60,000 nt of DNA from Owenia fusiformis (Eukaryota; Annelida; Polychaeta; Sabellida; Oweniidae): positions 20,961,375 to 21,021,374 of the forward strand of contig CAIIXF020000005.1 in the NCBI GenBank assembly GCA_903813345.2. Reading direction: 5' to 3'. The number at the start of each line of letters is the position of its first letter. The stretch's first letter is position 1. This document shows, in pieces, positions 53,701 to 57,215 of this stretch. The translations under genes were made by a program, and so were the position numbers. The notes beneath the pieces are model-generated. The model searched no databases, was not told the DNA's origin, and saw only the letters and a program-made list of their open reading frames with translations.

Positions 53701-56256
53701 ATAGACTGAAAGCATATAGGCGTAGCCAGGAGGGGTGCGCACACACACTCCCCCCAATTTTGAAGGAAGTTGCATCATTTTTTATCAAAACATATCTTTT
53801 TTGGCTCGCTTATGCCACGATCGGCACCCCCTGAATGAAAACCTGATTTTTTGGGCGATCGCATCCCTCCTGACTGAAAGCTGGCTATGCCCCTGGAAAG
53901 CAATGGTCATGTTCCAGTTTTCCAAATAATCACGAGTGTCAACCTCATATGAATTACAACAAAACAAATGCATTAGCAAGATTAATAAAATGACCCATAT
54001 TTTAATCCCATTAGTACCATGTTGACATTTTGGAGTTAACTCATTATTAACTATAATTTAATAAAAAGACAGTGGTCTAAGAATGGAAATCACAAACTGA
54101 ATAATCAGAATTATTTTTATGAAATAAACTTTCTTATAGGTTTATCAATATATAGAAATACCAATAGAATGGTATAGGGGTTGAGTTTTACAGGGTTGAG
54201 TTGACTTGGGGTTGAGTTTTACTGGGCTTGACTTGACTTGGAGTTGAGTTGACTTGGGATTGAGTTTTACTGGGTTGAGTTGACTTGGGGTTGAGATGAC
54301 CAGGAAGCTGATCTCGCACTACTAAAATATAATCTGCATGCTTAACTGGATGGAGATCCTGAAAAGTCATTCTGAAAAACTATATACATGTACTACAAGT
54401 CTTGACATCATTTGAGTGAACAGTTAATCAATAAGATTGCTCTTTCTTACGTGCCGATGAGTGAAAAACATATTTGAACAATAGTAAATCACAGATTAAC
54501 ATCAAATGAAATGGTCCAGATTATGTCTGTTTTTTTATTTTAGTTCCAAGGACCACCAGAAGAGGTCAACGTGTTAGATGTAAGTAATTACTCCTTTAAA
54601 CCACAGGGTGCAATAGAATAATTTTGGAGGATGACATTTTACTTAGAAATAGCAATAATTAAGCACAATAGCAATTTTGTTCATATTTGGTATGTGAGTA
54701 CTTTAAGCATGTCTAATGACATTTTGGGTAGTAGGCGGCCATTTTGAAAAATGGTCGCCATTTTTCCGTGTGTTATTTAACATTTTTACTGTAACTCAAA
54801 AAGTGGTAGAGCAATTTTGTTCATATTTGGTACATGAACACTTTAAGCATGGCACAATGTCTAATGACATATTGGATAGTAGGTGGCCATTTTGAAAAAT
54901 GGCCACCATTTTTATGTGGCCAAACTGCCCTAATTCACGTCACCATACTAGTCAATGGGCAAAAGGGCAAACGCCTGACTTTTTATCTCGAGTTATGGAT
55001 ATGTGGCCTCACTGGCCTATCTGAGGTTCTAATCCTATGTCTAAGCTACATTTTGACACTAAACTCAATAGGGGCCAAACATCAACTTTTTGAAATAATT
55101 GGTCAATTGTGACACTACCCCCTCTCTCTGCCGACAGTAATTGAAATTCACAAAAATGAAAGCAAAATTAATACGCCACTTGATTCGAAATTTTCCTTCA
55201 GATAACCCAAGTAAACGCATTTTCAGAAGAAATGGCATGTTGTCATTGCAAAAAGATGACAACTGTGCCTACATACTAGCTTACTGACTCGTCATGATCA
55301 CAATTGTGTTGGGACTACATTCATTTTTGAAAACTACTTTTTTCTATTCAGTGGAAGTGACGTATTAGGGCATTTGGGCCTGGTGTTATTTTACATTTTT
55401 AATGTAACTCAAAAAGCAGTAGAGTGATTTTGTTCATATTTGGTATGTGAATACTTTAGCATGGCACAATGTCTAATGACATTTTGGGTAGAAGGCGGCC
55501 TTTTTAAAAAATGGCTGTCATTTTTACATTTTTTACTATAACTCGAAAAGTATTGGAGCGATTTTGTTCATATTTGATATGTGAATACTTTAAGCATCAG
55601 GCACATTGTCTAATAAAACTTTGGGGAGTAGTCGGCCATTTTGAAAATGGCCACCATTTTTATGTGTCTTATTTTACATTTTTTATTATAACTCAAAAAG
55701 TAATAGAGCGATTTTGTTCATATTTGATATGTGAATACTCGTAAGGATTGCATACTGTCTTACAGTCTTATGACATTTTGGGTAGTAGGCGGCCATTTTA
55801 AAAAATGGCTGCCATTTTAAAAAATGGCTGCCATTTACATGTACGTGTGTGCGATTTTTAAAAAATTTTATACGTGGCTACTTAAAAGCATATTACTTCT
55901 TCTAATGACAACTTGGCTAGTGACCAACCATTTTGAATGGTAGCCTTTCTTATGTGTGTTATTTTATGATATTTGCTATATATTTCGTTTGTAAAAATTC
56001 CAGCCATTTCTGTTCGATGGGATTTGCTACGATTTGGTGTTGCTGTTGTTCTGGTTTTCATTTACTTTCAAGCTACTATGGCAACTATTTCTTATTTAAT
56101 GTTTCTGTTAATCTAAATATTTTTTGCTGGATTAAAAAACGCTCCATGCTGCACATTCTGTGAAAATTTCATAGGAAAATATTGAAAAATAAAGAAATTA
56201 GAGAGATATTGAACTTTATGATCAACCCTCGTATACTATGTGTTATTCCAGACTGA
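8677..56256 (+). CDS. UIMC1: RAP80/UIMC1-like BRCA1-A complex subunit, 15-16 exons (gene-level entry)
   Basis: Spliced coding sequence assembled from exons 8677-8702, 9276-9502, 9601-9656, 14116-14295, 15308-15414, 22636-22722, 24922-25069, 26491-26573, 36430-37696, 39900-40052, 51062-51253, 51532-51641, 51826-51870, 53074-53228, 54544-54579 and possibly 56252-56256. All have GT-AG borders and agree in phase, giving about 958 aa. Seen: SIM-like VIDV near residue 179 after an acidic serine run, KKRK basic cluster near 229, a block at about 319-361 resembling the vertebrate RAP80 Abraxas-interacting region (PEDIDPNTY, PFGSPV), and three C-x2-C-x11-H-x3-C fingers at about 737-756, 765-784 and 899-918, followed by a basic tail. 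Known for the family: RAP80 recruits Abraxas-BRCC36-BRCA1 to ubiquitinated chromatin at DNA breaks, in the nucleus. Odd: no canonical UIM helix was found, and there are three fingers where vertebrate RAP80 has two. Exon structure is by eye without transcripts; a missed phase-neutral exon is possible. Confidence 0.8.
9276..9502 (+). CDS. UIMC1: RAP80-like exon 2
   Basis: The acceptor follows a pyrimidine tract (tttatctttcag). The exon encodes KVVTMRLNNPSKV to DKMLR and ends in phase 1 at a gtttgt donor. The next in-frame codons run into TAG at 9508, so splicing is required. The sequence has no domain I recognise; it is polar and probably disordered. Confidence 0.75.
9601..9656 (+). CDS. UIMC1: RAP80-like exon 3
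   Basis: A 56-nt exon between a good acceptor (tttatttcag) and a gtaaga donor. It enters in phase 1 and leaves in phase 0, encoding GAGLHDYCRLDLKEKKKFL. No known domain; the end is lysine-rich. Confidence 0.7.
9727..9866. mobile_element. 140-bp palindromic MITE with TAA duplication
   Basis: Starts tgcctgggtcacat and ends atgtgacccaggca. The two halves (through gattcatcggccag and its complement) pair almost throughout. TAA flanks both sides, as expected for PIF/Harbinger-type insertions. It lies in intron 3. Confidence 0.75.
9867..10421. other. Intron 3 sequence, nothing recognised
   Basis: AT-rich single-copy-looking intron without a coding signal. Confidence 0.4.
10422..10925. mobile_element. 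Foldback element with 159-bp arms
   Basis: The left arm 10422-10580 (from attttttaacctaattgtac to gatcaataaat) is repeated in inverted orientation at 10767-10925 with only a few mismatches, around a 186-bp centre. High arm identity suggests a recent origin. Flanking duplication not clear. Confidence 0.8.
10926..12445. other. Intron 3 sequence, old repeats
   Basis: Contains a short repeat rich in ttcgcgg/ttttcgcg at about 11232-11300 and a decayed open segment at 11902-12117 with no recognisable product. No gene seen. Confidence 0.4.
12446..13345 (+). repeat. Pearl-like element with 144-bp tandem units
   Basis: Begins ttatcccaccgaacgaagtt followed by a (CCGT)n tract. Then about five units anchored by gccatttttc at 12617, 12761, 12906 (gac), 13051 and ~13194 (accatgtttc), spacing 143-145. 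Typical unit phrases are ctcaaataccagtggatgga and tatgctgatgcctag. The same unit family reappears at 40690-41350 and 50877-50985. Confidence 0.8.
13346..14115. other. Intron 3 end, nothing recognised
   Basis: AT-rich intron up to the exon 4 acceptor. Confidence 0.4.
14116..14295 (+). CDS. UIMC1: RAP80-like exon 4
   Basis: Exactly 60 codons between a cag acceptor and a gtaagt donor, phase 0 to 0. It encodes a Ser/Thr/Glu-rich, probably disordered stretch (ATIGMRNPSPVTETMDN to SLGSNVK). Codon use and lack of stops contrast with the flanking AT-rich intron. Confidence 0.75.
14430..14900 (+). repeat. Dispersed GACCTTTGACC-rich repeat
   Basis: Phrases such as aacttgcttcaaattgacca and tttgacctttacttgacctt recur with variation at about 57800-57910. 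It looks like an old interspersed repeat in intron 4. Confidence 0.5.
15308..15414 (+). CDS. UIMC1: RAP80-like exon 5 (SIM-like motif)
   Basis: Encodes AESESEEDATQLPDDVIDV to HEE and ends in phase 2 at a gtgagt donor. The VIDV core preceded by acidic and serine residues resembles a SUMO-interacting motif, as found near the N-terminus of vertebrate RAP80. An in-frame upstream acceptor (tttcag, ending 15214) would add 31 residues rich in Phe, Ile and Met that read like intron, so 15308 is preferred. Confidence 0.75.
15415..16651. other. Intron 5 start, degenerate internal duplication
   Basis: Sequence around 15600-15720 (ttttcttacataaagtaatg, aaaaccaagtagaacc) recurs at about 15790-15890. No coding signal. 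Confidence 0.4.
16652..17330 (+). mobile_element. TTAA-flanked dispersed element, partial copy
   Basis: Starts TTAA-agtccccatataaagttta and matches 48065-48700 for about 650 bp (for example taaaccactttggcttatat and catttcaaaattt). The right terminus seen in the other copy is absent here. Confidence 0.7.
17331..18054. other. Intron 5 sequence, nothing recognised
   Basis: AT-rich, no coding or repeat structure that I can name. Confidence 0.35.
18055..18425 (+). mobile_element. Pearl-like element, short complete copy
   Basis: Begins tatcccatcgaacgaagttc, has a (CCGT/ACGT)n tract, a palindromic tcaaaatggcggccatttg-type core, and ends ttcgatgggattcgctacg to gccgttgttctggtt. Start and end share the inverted phrase cccatcgaac/gttcgatggg. 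Arrangement recalls bivalve pearl elements, often regarded as non-autonomous Helitron relatives. Confidence 0.7.
19080..20650 (+). pseudogene. Penelope-like retroelement remnant (GIY-YIG end) split by a hAT
   Basis: Broken frame encodes GVVYEVPCKTCKKLYIRETS followed by RPLKIRI and KEHK, the GIY-YIG endonuclease signature of Penelope-like elements. The usual Gly of YIGET is Arg here. Stops interrupt it at several points. The sequence continues on the far side of the hAT insertion (20466 onward, ending near LKKDPDANQNVLRSLK). The reverse transcriptase was not found upstream. Confidence 0.7.
19539..20457. mobile_element. Non-autonomous hAT element with 8-bp target duplication
   Basis: The 15-bp terminal inverted repeats are perfect: tagggatcccacgat and atcgtgggatcccta. 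They are flanked by atgaacag at 19531-19538 and 20458-20465, the 8-bp duplication typical of hAT. The 919-bp body has no transposase. It contains a duplicated phrase (cgaaagatcttaaaacatta at about 19838 and 20038). Confidence 0.9.
20651..21099. other. Intron 5 sequence, nothing recognised
   Basis: No coding or clear repeat structure. Confidence 0.35.
21100..21305. repeat. Degenerate short tandem repeat
   Basis: Many imperfect copies of a unit like cataacagtaaacagt. Simple-sequence expansion in intron 5. Confidence 0.75.
21559..21996. mobile_element. 438-bp MITE with long inverted repeats
   Basis: Ends caggcctcctaggcttcc and ggaagtctaggaggcctg. The inverted similarity continues inward (cgcgcagagatccctgctcgcg against cacggatctctgtg). 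A flanking duplication is not clear. Confidence 0.7.
21997..22635. other. Intron 5 end, nothing recognised
   Basis: AT-rich sequence with recurring aagtaattt phrases, up to the exon 6 acceptor. Confidence 0.4.
22636..22722 (+). CDS. UIMC1: RAP80-like exon 6
   Basis: The acceptor attgtag completes the split Met codon from exon 5. The exon encodes ESKPASFFRKVKSGISSTIK and ALDGLQV, and leaves in phase 2 at a gtaagt donor. The function of this basic segment is unknown. Confidence 0.75.
22936..24020 (+). repeat. 162-bp tandem array, 6 units
   Basis: Opens with a short hairpin (tttatcgtacctaacaaaag, then gtacaatattg) and a g-rich leader. The motif gccattttgg then recurs at 23141, 23303, 23465, 23627, 23789 and 23951, a constant 162-bp spacing. 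Units are more alike than those of the 101-830 array. In intron 6. Confidence 0.9.
24021..24635 (+). mobile_element. Pearl-like 3' portion
   Basis: Contains units with tagtggagcgattttgttca and aaaatggccaccatttgc, a (TA)n run at 24239-24275, and the family 3' end ttgctacgctttggcgttgc. The 5' start of this copy is missing; the 162-bp array lies in its place. Confidence 0.65.
24922..25069 (+). CDS. UIMC1: RAP80-like exon 7 (NLS-like)
   Basis: Joins exon 6 in frame as QVNKKRKSDEKQ, with KKRK a likely nuclear localisation signal. It continues through an acidic/polar region to AQTPV and the donor gtaact. If this donor is not used, the frame continues 11 codons to TGA at 25103-25105, giving a truncated protein without the Abraxas-binding and finger regions. 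Confidence 0.7.
25110..26201. mobile_element. PIF/Harbinger-derived element
   Basis: The inverted ends aggccttattcagaatg and gctttgtgaataaggcct are flanked by CAG on both sides (25107-25109, 26202-26204). Subterminal regions are dense in gcgattgcga-type motifs in both orientations. It encloses a short transposase-like N-terminus and nothing after it, so it is a deletion derivative. In intron 7. Confidence 0.75.
25550..25690 (+). pseudogene. Harbinger transposase N-terminal fragment
   Basis: 46 codons from MAMIVVNHRQHLVRPRLFRD to RNGVIP, then a stop. The RLFRDRTHPLDIYDDHEMIE pattern resembles the N-terminus of Harbinger transposases, where an F-R-D-R-x-x-P-L segment precedes the DDE domain. 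The catalytic domain is absent. Confidence 0.6.
26491..26573 (+). CDS. UIMC1: RAP80-like exon 8
   Basis: Bounded by ctttttctag and gtaaat, phase 0 to phase 2. It encodes SEALNEELISLGKVGHSPCK and VKKMINK. It joins exon 9 through an Arg codon to give a strongly basic run (KKMINKRRLNRKYK). Confidence 0.7.
26605..27225 (+). repeat. Degenerate tandem array, about 4 units of 160-185 bp
   Basis: The phrase caaggatttcatttatgt and its variants recur near 26636, 26822 and 26985, each followed by a ccaaaatg-type block and agctcaaagaacagt. Begins ~30 bp after exon 8. Confidence 0.7.
27300..27650 (+). pseudogene. Decayed coding remnant, unidentified
   Basis: Broken frames give IELPRIIYHAKCGRHEKDAE, then CITNKHILCS and KLKKAVQMRAVQKLRDYSIK. 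Such Cys/His-containing text appears in repeated, transposon-associated proteins of invertebrates, but I cannot name the family. Confidence 0.35.
28085..28830 (+). repeat. 162-bp tandem array, 4 units
   Basis: The leader hairpin tatcgtacctaataaaggta and g-rich tract are followed by gccattttgg at 28282, 28444, 28606 and 28768 (162-bp spacing). A closing ttttaggtacgatattg lies near 28817, mirroring the leader. Confidence 0.9.
29189..30232. mobile_element. Mariner element with ~190-bp inverted repeats
   Basis: TA duplications flank termini beginning cgagggttgatccaaaagtt; the outer 43 bp are perfectly inverted. Similarity continues inward to about 29374 and from 30040, so the repeats are ~186-193 bp, far longer than the usual ~30 bp. 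The body (1044 bp) holds a broken transposase. Confidence 0.85.
29560..29920 (+). pseudogene. Mariner transposase C-terminal remnant
   Basis: One frame gives FLPDNAQAHTANVTIEAY (second catalytic Asp in DNA-x-x-H). Another gives HPPYSPDMAPSDFHMF (third Asp), continuing to HGGDYFEGE and a stop. The two Asp codons are ~92 nt apart, about 13 short of a D34D spacing, which fits a small frameshifting deletion. The N-terminal DNA-binding half is missing. Confidence 0.8.
30669..33230. other. Intron 8 sequence, mostly non-repetitive
   Basis: No recognised element. Open frames are short and AT-rich. Confidence 0.4.
33255..33382 (+). promoter_or_regulatory. Candidate internal promoter and short first exon
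   Basis: An NRF-1-like palindrome (acgcatgcgcat) near 33263 lies ~75 bp upstream of an ATG at 33338 with G at -3 and +4. The ATG opens MGTLDKYYDGESTKN, ending at a gtgagt donor (33383). The exon would end in phase 0, compatible with exon 10 but not exon 9. This could be an alternative start yielding a finger-only isoform, an unrelated nested transcript, or chance. Confidence 0.3.
33383..35120. other. Intron 8 sequence, low complexity in parts
   Basis: Repeated ggtttcgtttcgtt at about 34617-34670; otherwise nothing recognised. Confidence 0.4.
35130..35510. repeat. Imperfect inverted repeat (foldback)
   Basis: The left arm at about 35145-35225 (acatgatgaaataacctttt, gtgactgaaaaatagctaaa) is repeated inverted at about 35405-35495 (tagctttttttcagtcacac, aaaggttatttcatcatgtt). 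Confidence 0.65.
35560..36080 (+). repeat. Tandem array, about 4 units of ~140-165 bp
   Basis: The block agattcaaaatggctaccat, then gaaatatcaggttttcagct and gaaattaaacagg, repeats with variation near 35590, 35715, 35870 and 36035. It lies just upstream of exon 9. Confidence 0.7.
36430..37696 (+). CDS. UIMC1: RAP80-like exon 9 (Abraxas-interacting-region-like, central disordered region)
   Basis: The largest exon, ~422 codons, between ttatttcag and gtaagt, entering in phase 2 and leaving in phase 0. About 15 residues in, FAPEDIDPNTY, then a helical-looking segment, then VPFGSPV matches in order and spacing the vertebrate RAP80 block that binds Abraxas. The rest is acidic, Ser/Lys-rich and probably disordered, with SDSDSSDHFEIVKKK as a possible second SUMO-binding or phospho-regulated patch. 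Without splicing, the frame runs 8 codons past the donor to a stop at 37721-37723. Confidence 0.85.
37896..39018 (+). mobile_element. Pearl-like element with variable tandem units
   Basis: The canonical 5' start with (CCGT/ACGT)n is followed by five units anchored by tcgaaaagtag at 38291, 38454, 38581, 38733 (variant) and 38869. Spacing is 127-163 because the aaaatggcgg blocks vary. It ends ttcgatgggattcgctacg to gttgttctggtt. In intron 9. Confidence 0.8.
39019..39899. other. Intron 9 end
   Basis: Inverted phrases gtgtaatgtcgaca (39440s) and tgtcgatgttacag (39670s) hint at a small old element. Otherwise nothing recognised before the exon 10 acceptor. Confidence 0.35.
39900..40052 (+). CDS. 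UIMC1: RAP80-like exon 10 (zinc finger 1 and first half of finger 2)
   Basis: 51 codons, phase 0 to 0, from atttttcag to gtaaat. It contains a complete finger, CPMCDQMF...INDHASHC, fitting C-x2-C-x11-H-x3-C as in UBZ4/RAD18-type ubiquitin-binding fingers. It also holds the first cysteine pair of a second finger, CPLCQKLFHKDEIE, which ends at the splice donor. The first finger closely resembles finger 1 of vertebrate RAP80 (CPLCDQCF). Confidence 0.85.
40462..40545 (+). repeat. tRNA-derived SINE head
   Basis: Contains an A box (tagctcagcggtagagcg) and a B box (ggattcgaaccccgg) with tRNA spacing. The acceptor halves (acccgta and ttcaggc) do not pair and the anticodon stem is degenerate, so it is a tRNA-derived repeat, not a working tRNA. 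Confidence 0.65.
40690..41360 (+). repeat. 144-bp-type tandem array
   Basis: Units with ggccgccatttttcg, ggacggatttggttc and tatgctgatgcctag, as in the 12446 array. It stops at the outer edge of the foldback; similar sequence resumes at 50877. Confidence 0.75.
42499..43396. mobile_element. Non-autonomous hAT-like element
   Basis: Termini cagtgttcgcg and cgcgaacac lie between two copies of tggtaaca (42491-42498 and 43397-43404), an 8-bp duplication. Neighbouring empty repeat units read tatggtaacagaaataat, confirming the empty site. Subterminal gagtcccagggacgcaac and gcgtcctagggacgtaag are inverted relatives. No transposase. Confidence 0.8.
43479..46936 (-). mobile_element. Jockey/CR1-group LINE insertion
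   Basis: Minus-strand element: a poly-A tail (T run at 43480-43492 on +), ~150-bp 3' UTR, one long ORF, and a very short T-rich 5' leader. It interrupts a foldback unit between catcttgatattt and ggtcaattggttgct. Comparison with intact units shows ~50 bp of target missing and no obvious duplication. Confidence 0.85.
43643..46912 (-). CDS. LINE ORF2-like protein: AP endonuclease + reverse transcriptase, 1089 aa
   Basis: Nicks target DNA and reverse-transcribes the element RNA (known for the family). From the start MSTPNVIKL: endonuclease at about 6-236, with NIQS, ITETWL (Glu52), ILGDLN (Asp162, Asn164), LDVIITD (Asp211) and SHHSLV (His235; most relatives have SDH). Reverse transcriptase at about 520-800: NYRPISLL, FLDASKAFD (Asp603), GVPQGSILGPLLFLIY, FADDT (Asp691-692), HLGLTI. 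C-terminal C-x2-C-x8-H-x4-C finger at 1003-1020. No frameshift or stop. The frame is open 27 codons further upstream to 46993, but that part is flanking host repeat, so the Met at 46912 was chosen. No ORF1 is seen. Confidence 0.9.
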   Translation of the reverse strand: MSTPNVIKLCHINIQSIKTGGPNTFEPANFKIDEIETRLCLSKGFDFICITETWLKQGYDVNSIEINGYDFSSKERETIGGGVGVYYKHGLPVKRRFELENNHIELMWLELQHNMHASSFIGVCYRPPNQTRVTRENFIESFQESILRIKDQNPISIFILGDLNDRCKNWSDSHENSELKHTLVDLLNAMGIDQIIDEPTYILPNSQNQLDVIITDSPENVIDQGTEDPIGTSHHSLVYCHVLSTMKKQASFKRDIWLYNKGNYDLLNEAISSANLEELVEHTPDIEDCCKAWSGKFLELAKKYIPFKTITVNNKDKPWITSKVKKNIRNKKRLYNKFKRTKITGDYTAYSKAKNDTIISIKQAKLDFQDKTNQQIENMSKSDKSRWRITRSLYNGDKKKPSIPPLRLGNRLISDPRNKAELLCSYFAEQSRMEEYNPDWIENPPDPIHVMGDIEFNVEEVRDTLLILDTTKANGKDGISNTLLRKTAHSISPSIAKLLNKSLTTETFPKMWKEAYVTPVYKKKDKHERENYRPISLLSNVAKIMERLIHKRVYNFCMENNLLTWRNSGFKEEDSTVNQLTYILHKIYQGFEERTAACIVFLDASKAFDRIWHRGLLYKLSSLGIQGKLLKWFQSYLEKREIQVVIEGTKSTSQRTNCGVPQGSILGPLLFLIYTNDIIEGIQCDPHLFADDTSIMTFINRANVHEKTTKINADLDMLNEWAQKWKMHYNPTKTEYMVITSLPVTTNDLNLTLSIGDKRIKKVTSHTHLGLTIQENLNWENHINNLSEKTRRQIGNLWRLSGRVPRQLQETYYKTYIRPIIEYACILYDNCTNQQSLRIEGIQRQAALACTRAYVRTDTGEILKELGWDKLAERRKYYKMILGYKIMNENLPKYLLEVSPKRPSRLNTRHFNMQTMLSRSEKVKRSTLYSVATTWNSLGEELKTTDSVGRFKIDYKKASLSKPNKLFSQGKGKHHINLSRIRMGLSALNNQRMMYQLIPDGSCDNCPSNREDVTHYFLKCPLYEHQRVILLEGIDRIIEQYPPKTRHNLKSIASKVHLLIHGSPLLTPTSNQNILMLCQNYIKNTGRFP
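46945..47460 (+). repeat. Foldback tandem units
   Basis: About three units of ~145 bp containing aatcatcttgatatttacag, gtcctaccagtatgacaag and ggttgctatggtaacagaaa. The same units occur at 41820-42490 and inverted at 49560-50560. Confidence 0.75.
47461..48060. other. Centre of the foldback, nothing coding recognised
   Basis: AT-rich. Near 48020-48050 gtgtcttaaaattttacgaa is an inverted copy of the segment at 41970 and 47325. Confidence 0.4.
48065..49542. mobile_element. TTAA-flanked DNA element, 1.48 kb
   Basis: Termini aggccccatgtaaagttt and aaactttagacggggact are imperfect inverted repeats between TTAA at 48061-48064 and 49543-49546, the target type used by piggyBac. Inside, a ~75-bp phrase (cacgcccggtgatcgtgaat) occurs at 48692 and 49385. 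No transposase. A partial copy is at 16652. Confidence 0.7.
50877..50985 (+). repeat. 144-bp-type units after the foldback
   Basis: Carries caagatggcagctatatttt and aatggccaccatttttcg, as in the array before the foldback. It ends ~75 bp before the exon 11 acceptor. Confidence 0.7.
51062..51253 (+). CDS. UIMC1: RAP80-like exon 11 (second half of finger 2)
   Basis: The acceptor ttattgcag is followed by NHAAGC, which completes finger 2 with exactly 11 residues between the second Cys and His. A Gln/Asp/Glu-rich low-complexity region follows. The donor is gtatgt, phase 0. The precise completion of the finger spacing across an 11-kb intron supports the exon pairing. Confidence 0.85.
51532..51641 (+). 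CDS. UIMC1: RAP80-like exon 12
   Basis: Phase 0 to phase 2, from attaatctag to gtaagc. It encodes ETCANRARRKAGHAATTRQ and a His/Gln/Ser-rich end. It is basic and probably disordered. Reading through the donor gives an immediate TAA, so splicing is needed to reach finger 3. Confidence 0.75.
51826..51870 (+). CDS. UIMC1: RAP80-like exon 13 (NAGNAG acceptor)
   Basis: A 45-nt exon encoding STSDKASRPRQVKT with a gtaggc donor. The acceptor is a tandem cagcag, so using the second AG (exon start 51829) removes one serine and keeps the frame. Phase 2 to phase 2. Confidence 0.65.
52190..53035. repeat. AAAGCG-rich region with TATA box and AATAAA; possible solo LTR
   Basis: Dozens of short motifs such as aacaaagcgtaacaaagc occur on + at 52210-52310 and 52690-53030, and in inverted form (acgctttgtcaggctttg) at 52410-52520. 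A TATA-like ctataaatagcgc sits near 52578 and an AATAAA near 52806. The order fits U3-TATA-polyA signal of an LTR, but ends and target duplication were not identified. In intron 13, just before exon 14. Confidence 0.4.
53074..53228 (+). CDS. UIMC1: RAP80-like exon 14 (zinc finger 3)
   Basis: The acceptor is ttgtttttgcag and the donor gtcagt. It encodes THSCENCGIIF...GYKKHMAIC, a third C-x2-C-x11-H-x3-C finger, then an acidic tail (STDTSDEEVEE). It joins exons 13 and 15 in frame. Confidence 0.8.
53293..54301. mobile_element. 1-kb element with ~122-bp arms of CAACCCC repeats
   Basis: The left arm 53293-53414 (ggtcatctcaaccccaagtc, aaaactcaaccccaaatc) is matched in inverted orientation by 54177-54301 (ending ttggggttgagatgacc). 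Each arm is itself a tandem of ctcaaccccaagtcaa-like units. No transposase. In intron 14. Confidence 0.8.
53719..53895. repeat. Small nested MITE/SINE
   Basis: From ggcgtagccaggaggggtg to gctggctatgcccctgg: inverted ends inside the CAACCCC element. Its right half is related to 1385-1485. Confidence 0.6.
54544..54579 (+). CDS. UIMC1: RAP80-like exon 15 (basic C-terminus)
   Basis: A 36-nt exon from ttattttag to a strong gtaagt donor. It encodes PRTTRRGQRVR. Vertebrate RAP80 also ends in a short Arg/Lys-rich tail, so the coding region probably ends here or in the next few codons. Read-through without splicing gives Cys-Lys-stop. Confidence 0.65.
54660..56057 (+). mobile_element. Pearl-like tandem units and 3' end
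   Basis: Units with gagcgattttgttcatattt, atgtctaatgacattttggg and aaaatggctgccatttt, ending ttcgatgggatttgctacg to gttgttctggtt. The 5' start is missing and one unit is interrupted by a MITE. Confidence 0.75.
54918..55380. mobile_element. 463-bp MITE inside a pearl-like unit
   Basis: Ends ggccaaactgccctaattca and gtattagggcatttgggcc are inverted relatives (with cacgtcac/agtgacg just inside). The flanking text joins into a normal pearl-like unit when it is removed. Confidence 0.75.
56212..56235. mobile_element. Solo mariner terminal repeat remnant
   Basis: gaactttatgatcaaccctcgta matches the right end of the 29189-30232 mariner with few changes, including the final TA. No partner end was found nearby. 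Confidence 0.6.
56252..56256 (+). CDS. UIMC1: Possible terminal micro-coding exon (Tyr-stop)
   Basis: An acceptor-like tgttattccag ending at 56251 is followed by ac-tga. Joined to the phase-1 end of exon 15 this gives Tyr-stop, a tail of RRGQRVRY. The remainder would be 3' UTR. Plausible but weak, since any acceptor in the right phase could serve. Confidence 0.3.
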
Positions 56257-57215
56257 TCTGAGACAAAGCTTCTCATTGGTGCCATTAGATAGAAACAACT
56301 TTTAAACCTATGATGTACTGGAACTTTCAGGATCTCCAACAAAACCAGAGATGTGAGCTAGGACAATATAATTACTACATGTATAATCTGAGACTATGAC
56401 AAATTGAGAAACCAGAAAAGAAATATTGCATGCACAGGCACAGGCACACCATGTGATTTTATGAAGAAACTAGAATATTATTTCTGTACTGTGGTTAAGT
56501 AGTGTTTGTATAGAGAATGACATGTTGAGCAATGAAGCCCCAATTTTTTTTTTATAGTAGTAACCAGAAAATATATCCTGTTGAAGAACCCTATTTCTTA
56601 TTACTTGGAACCTTTAGTATAGACATCGCTTTATTGATTTGTGTTTTTTAAAGTGTAACGGGGCGAGTGAAAGGCCCGTGGGTGGCAATCAAATGTAACA
56701 GTAGATGCAGTTAAAATGTTAAATATCTATTTGGAATACTCTGTGTATGGACAGTCACAAACTCTAGGCAACACTAACAAGTAAAGACAACACCCCAACT
56801 CAGCTACATGTGAGTGAATGCTATTATATGGAATACAAAAACAGTACGAAACAATCACACCATGAAAAGCTAAAAATCTGGTTTAAACAAAAGAAGCTAA
56901 AGTAGAAAGTATACAAAAGAATTGAAAACATTGGAATTAAATATTTCACAAACTGGTATAAAGTAATGAAGGGACCTGTTAAGATGACATGGATGGGGAT
57001 TGGTCAATATGAATAGAAGAAATATAAACAATGTGAAAATGACCATGTTACAAAAGCAAATCTCTTGGAGTTTTTTTGAAGTTATGAAGGATTTAAGCAA
57101 GGGGCTATTTTCAAGAATTATTTTTGAATATTTTTCTAAAGAAATTTCTTCACAGCATACACATTTTGGATTGTCAAATTGTGTATTCATCAGATTAGAT
57201 ATTAAATGCTATTTT
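56257..57215. other. Possible 3' UTR and downstream sequence
   Basis: If the terminal exon is right, the 3' UTR begins here. attaaa-type signals occur near 56938 and 57200 but none is decisive. No other gene seen. Confidence 0.3.
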
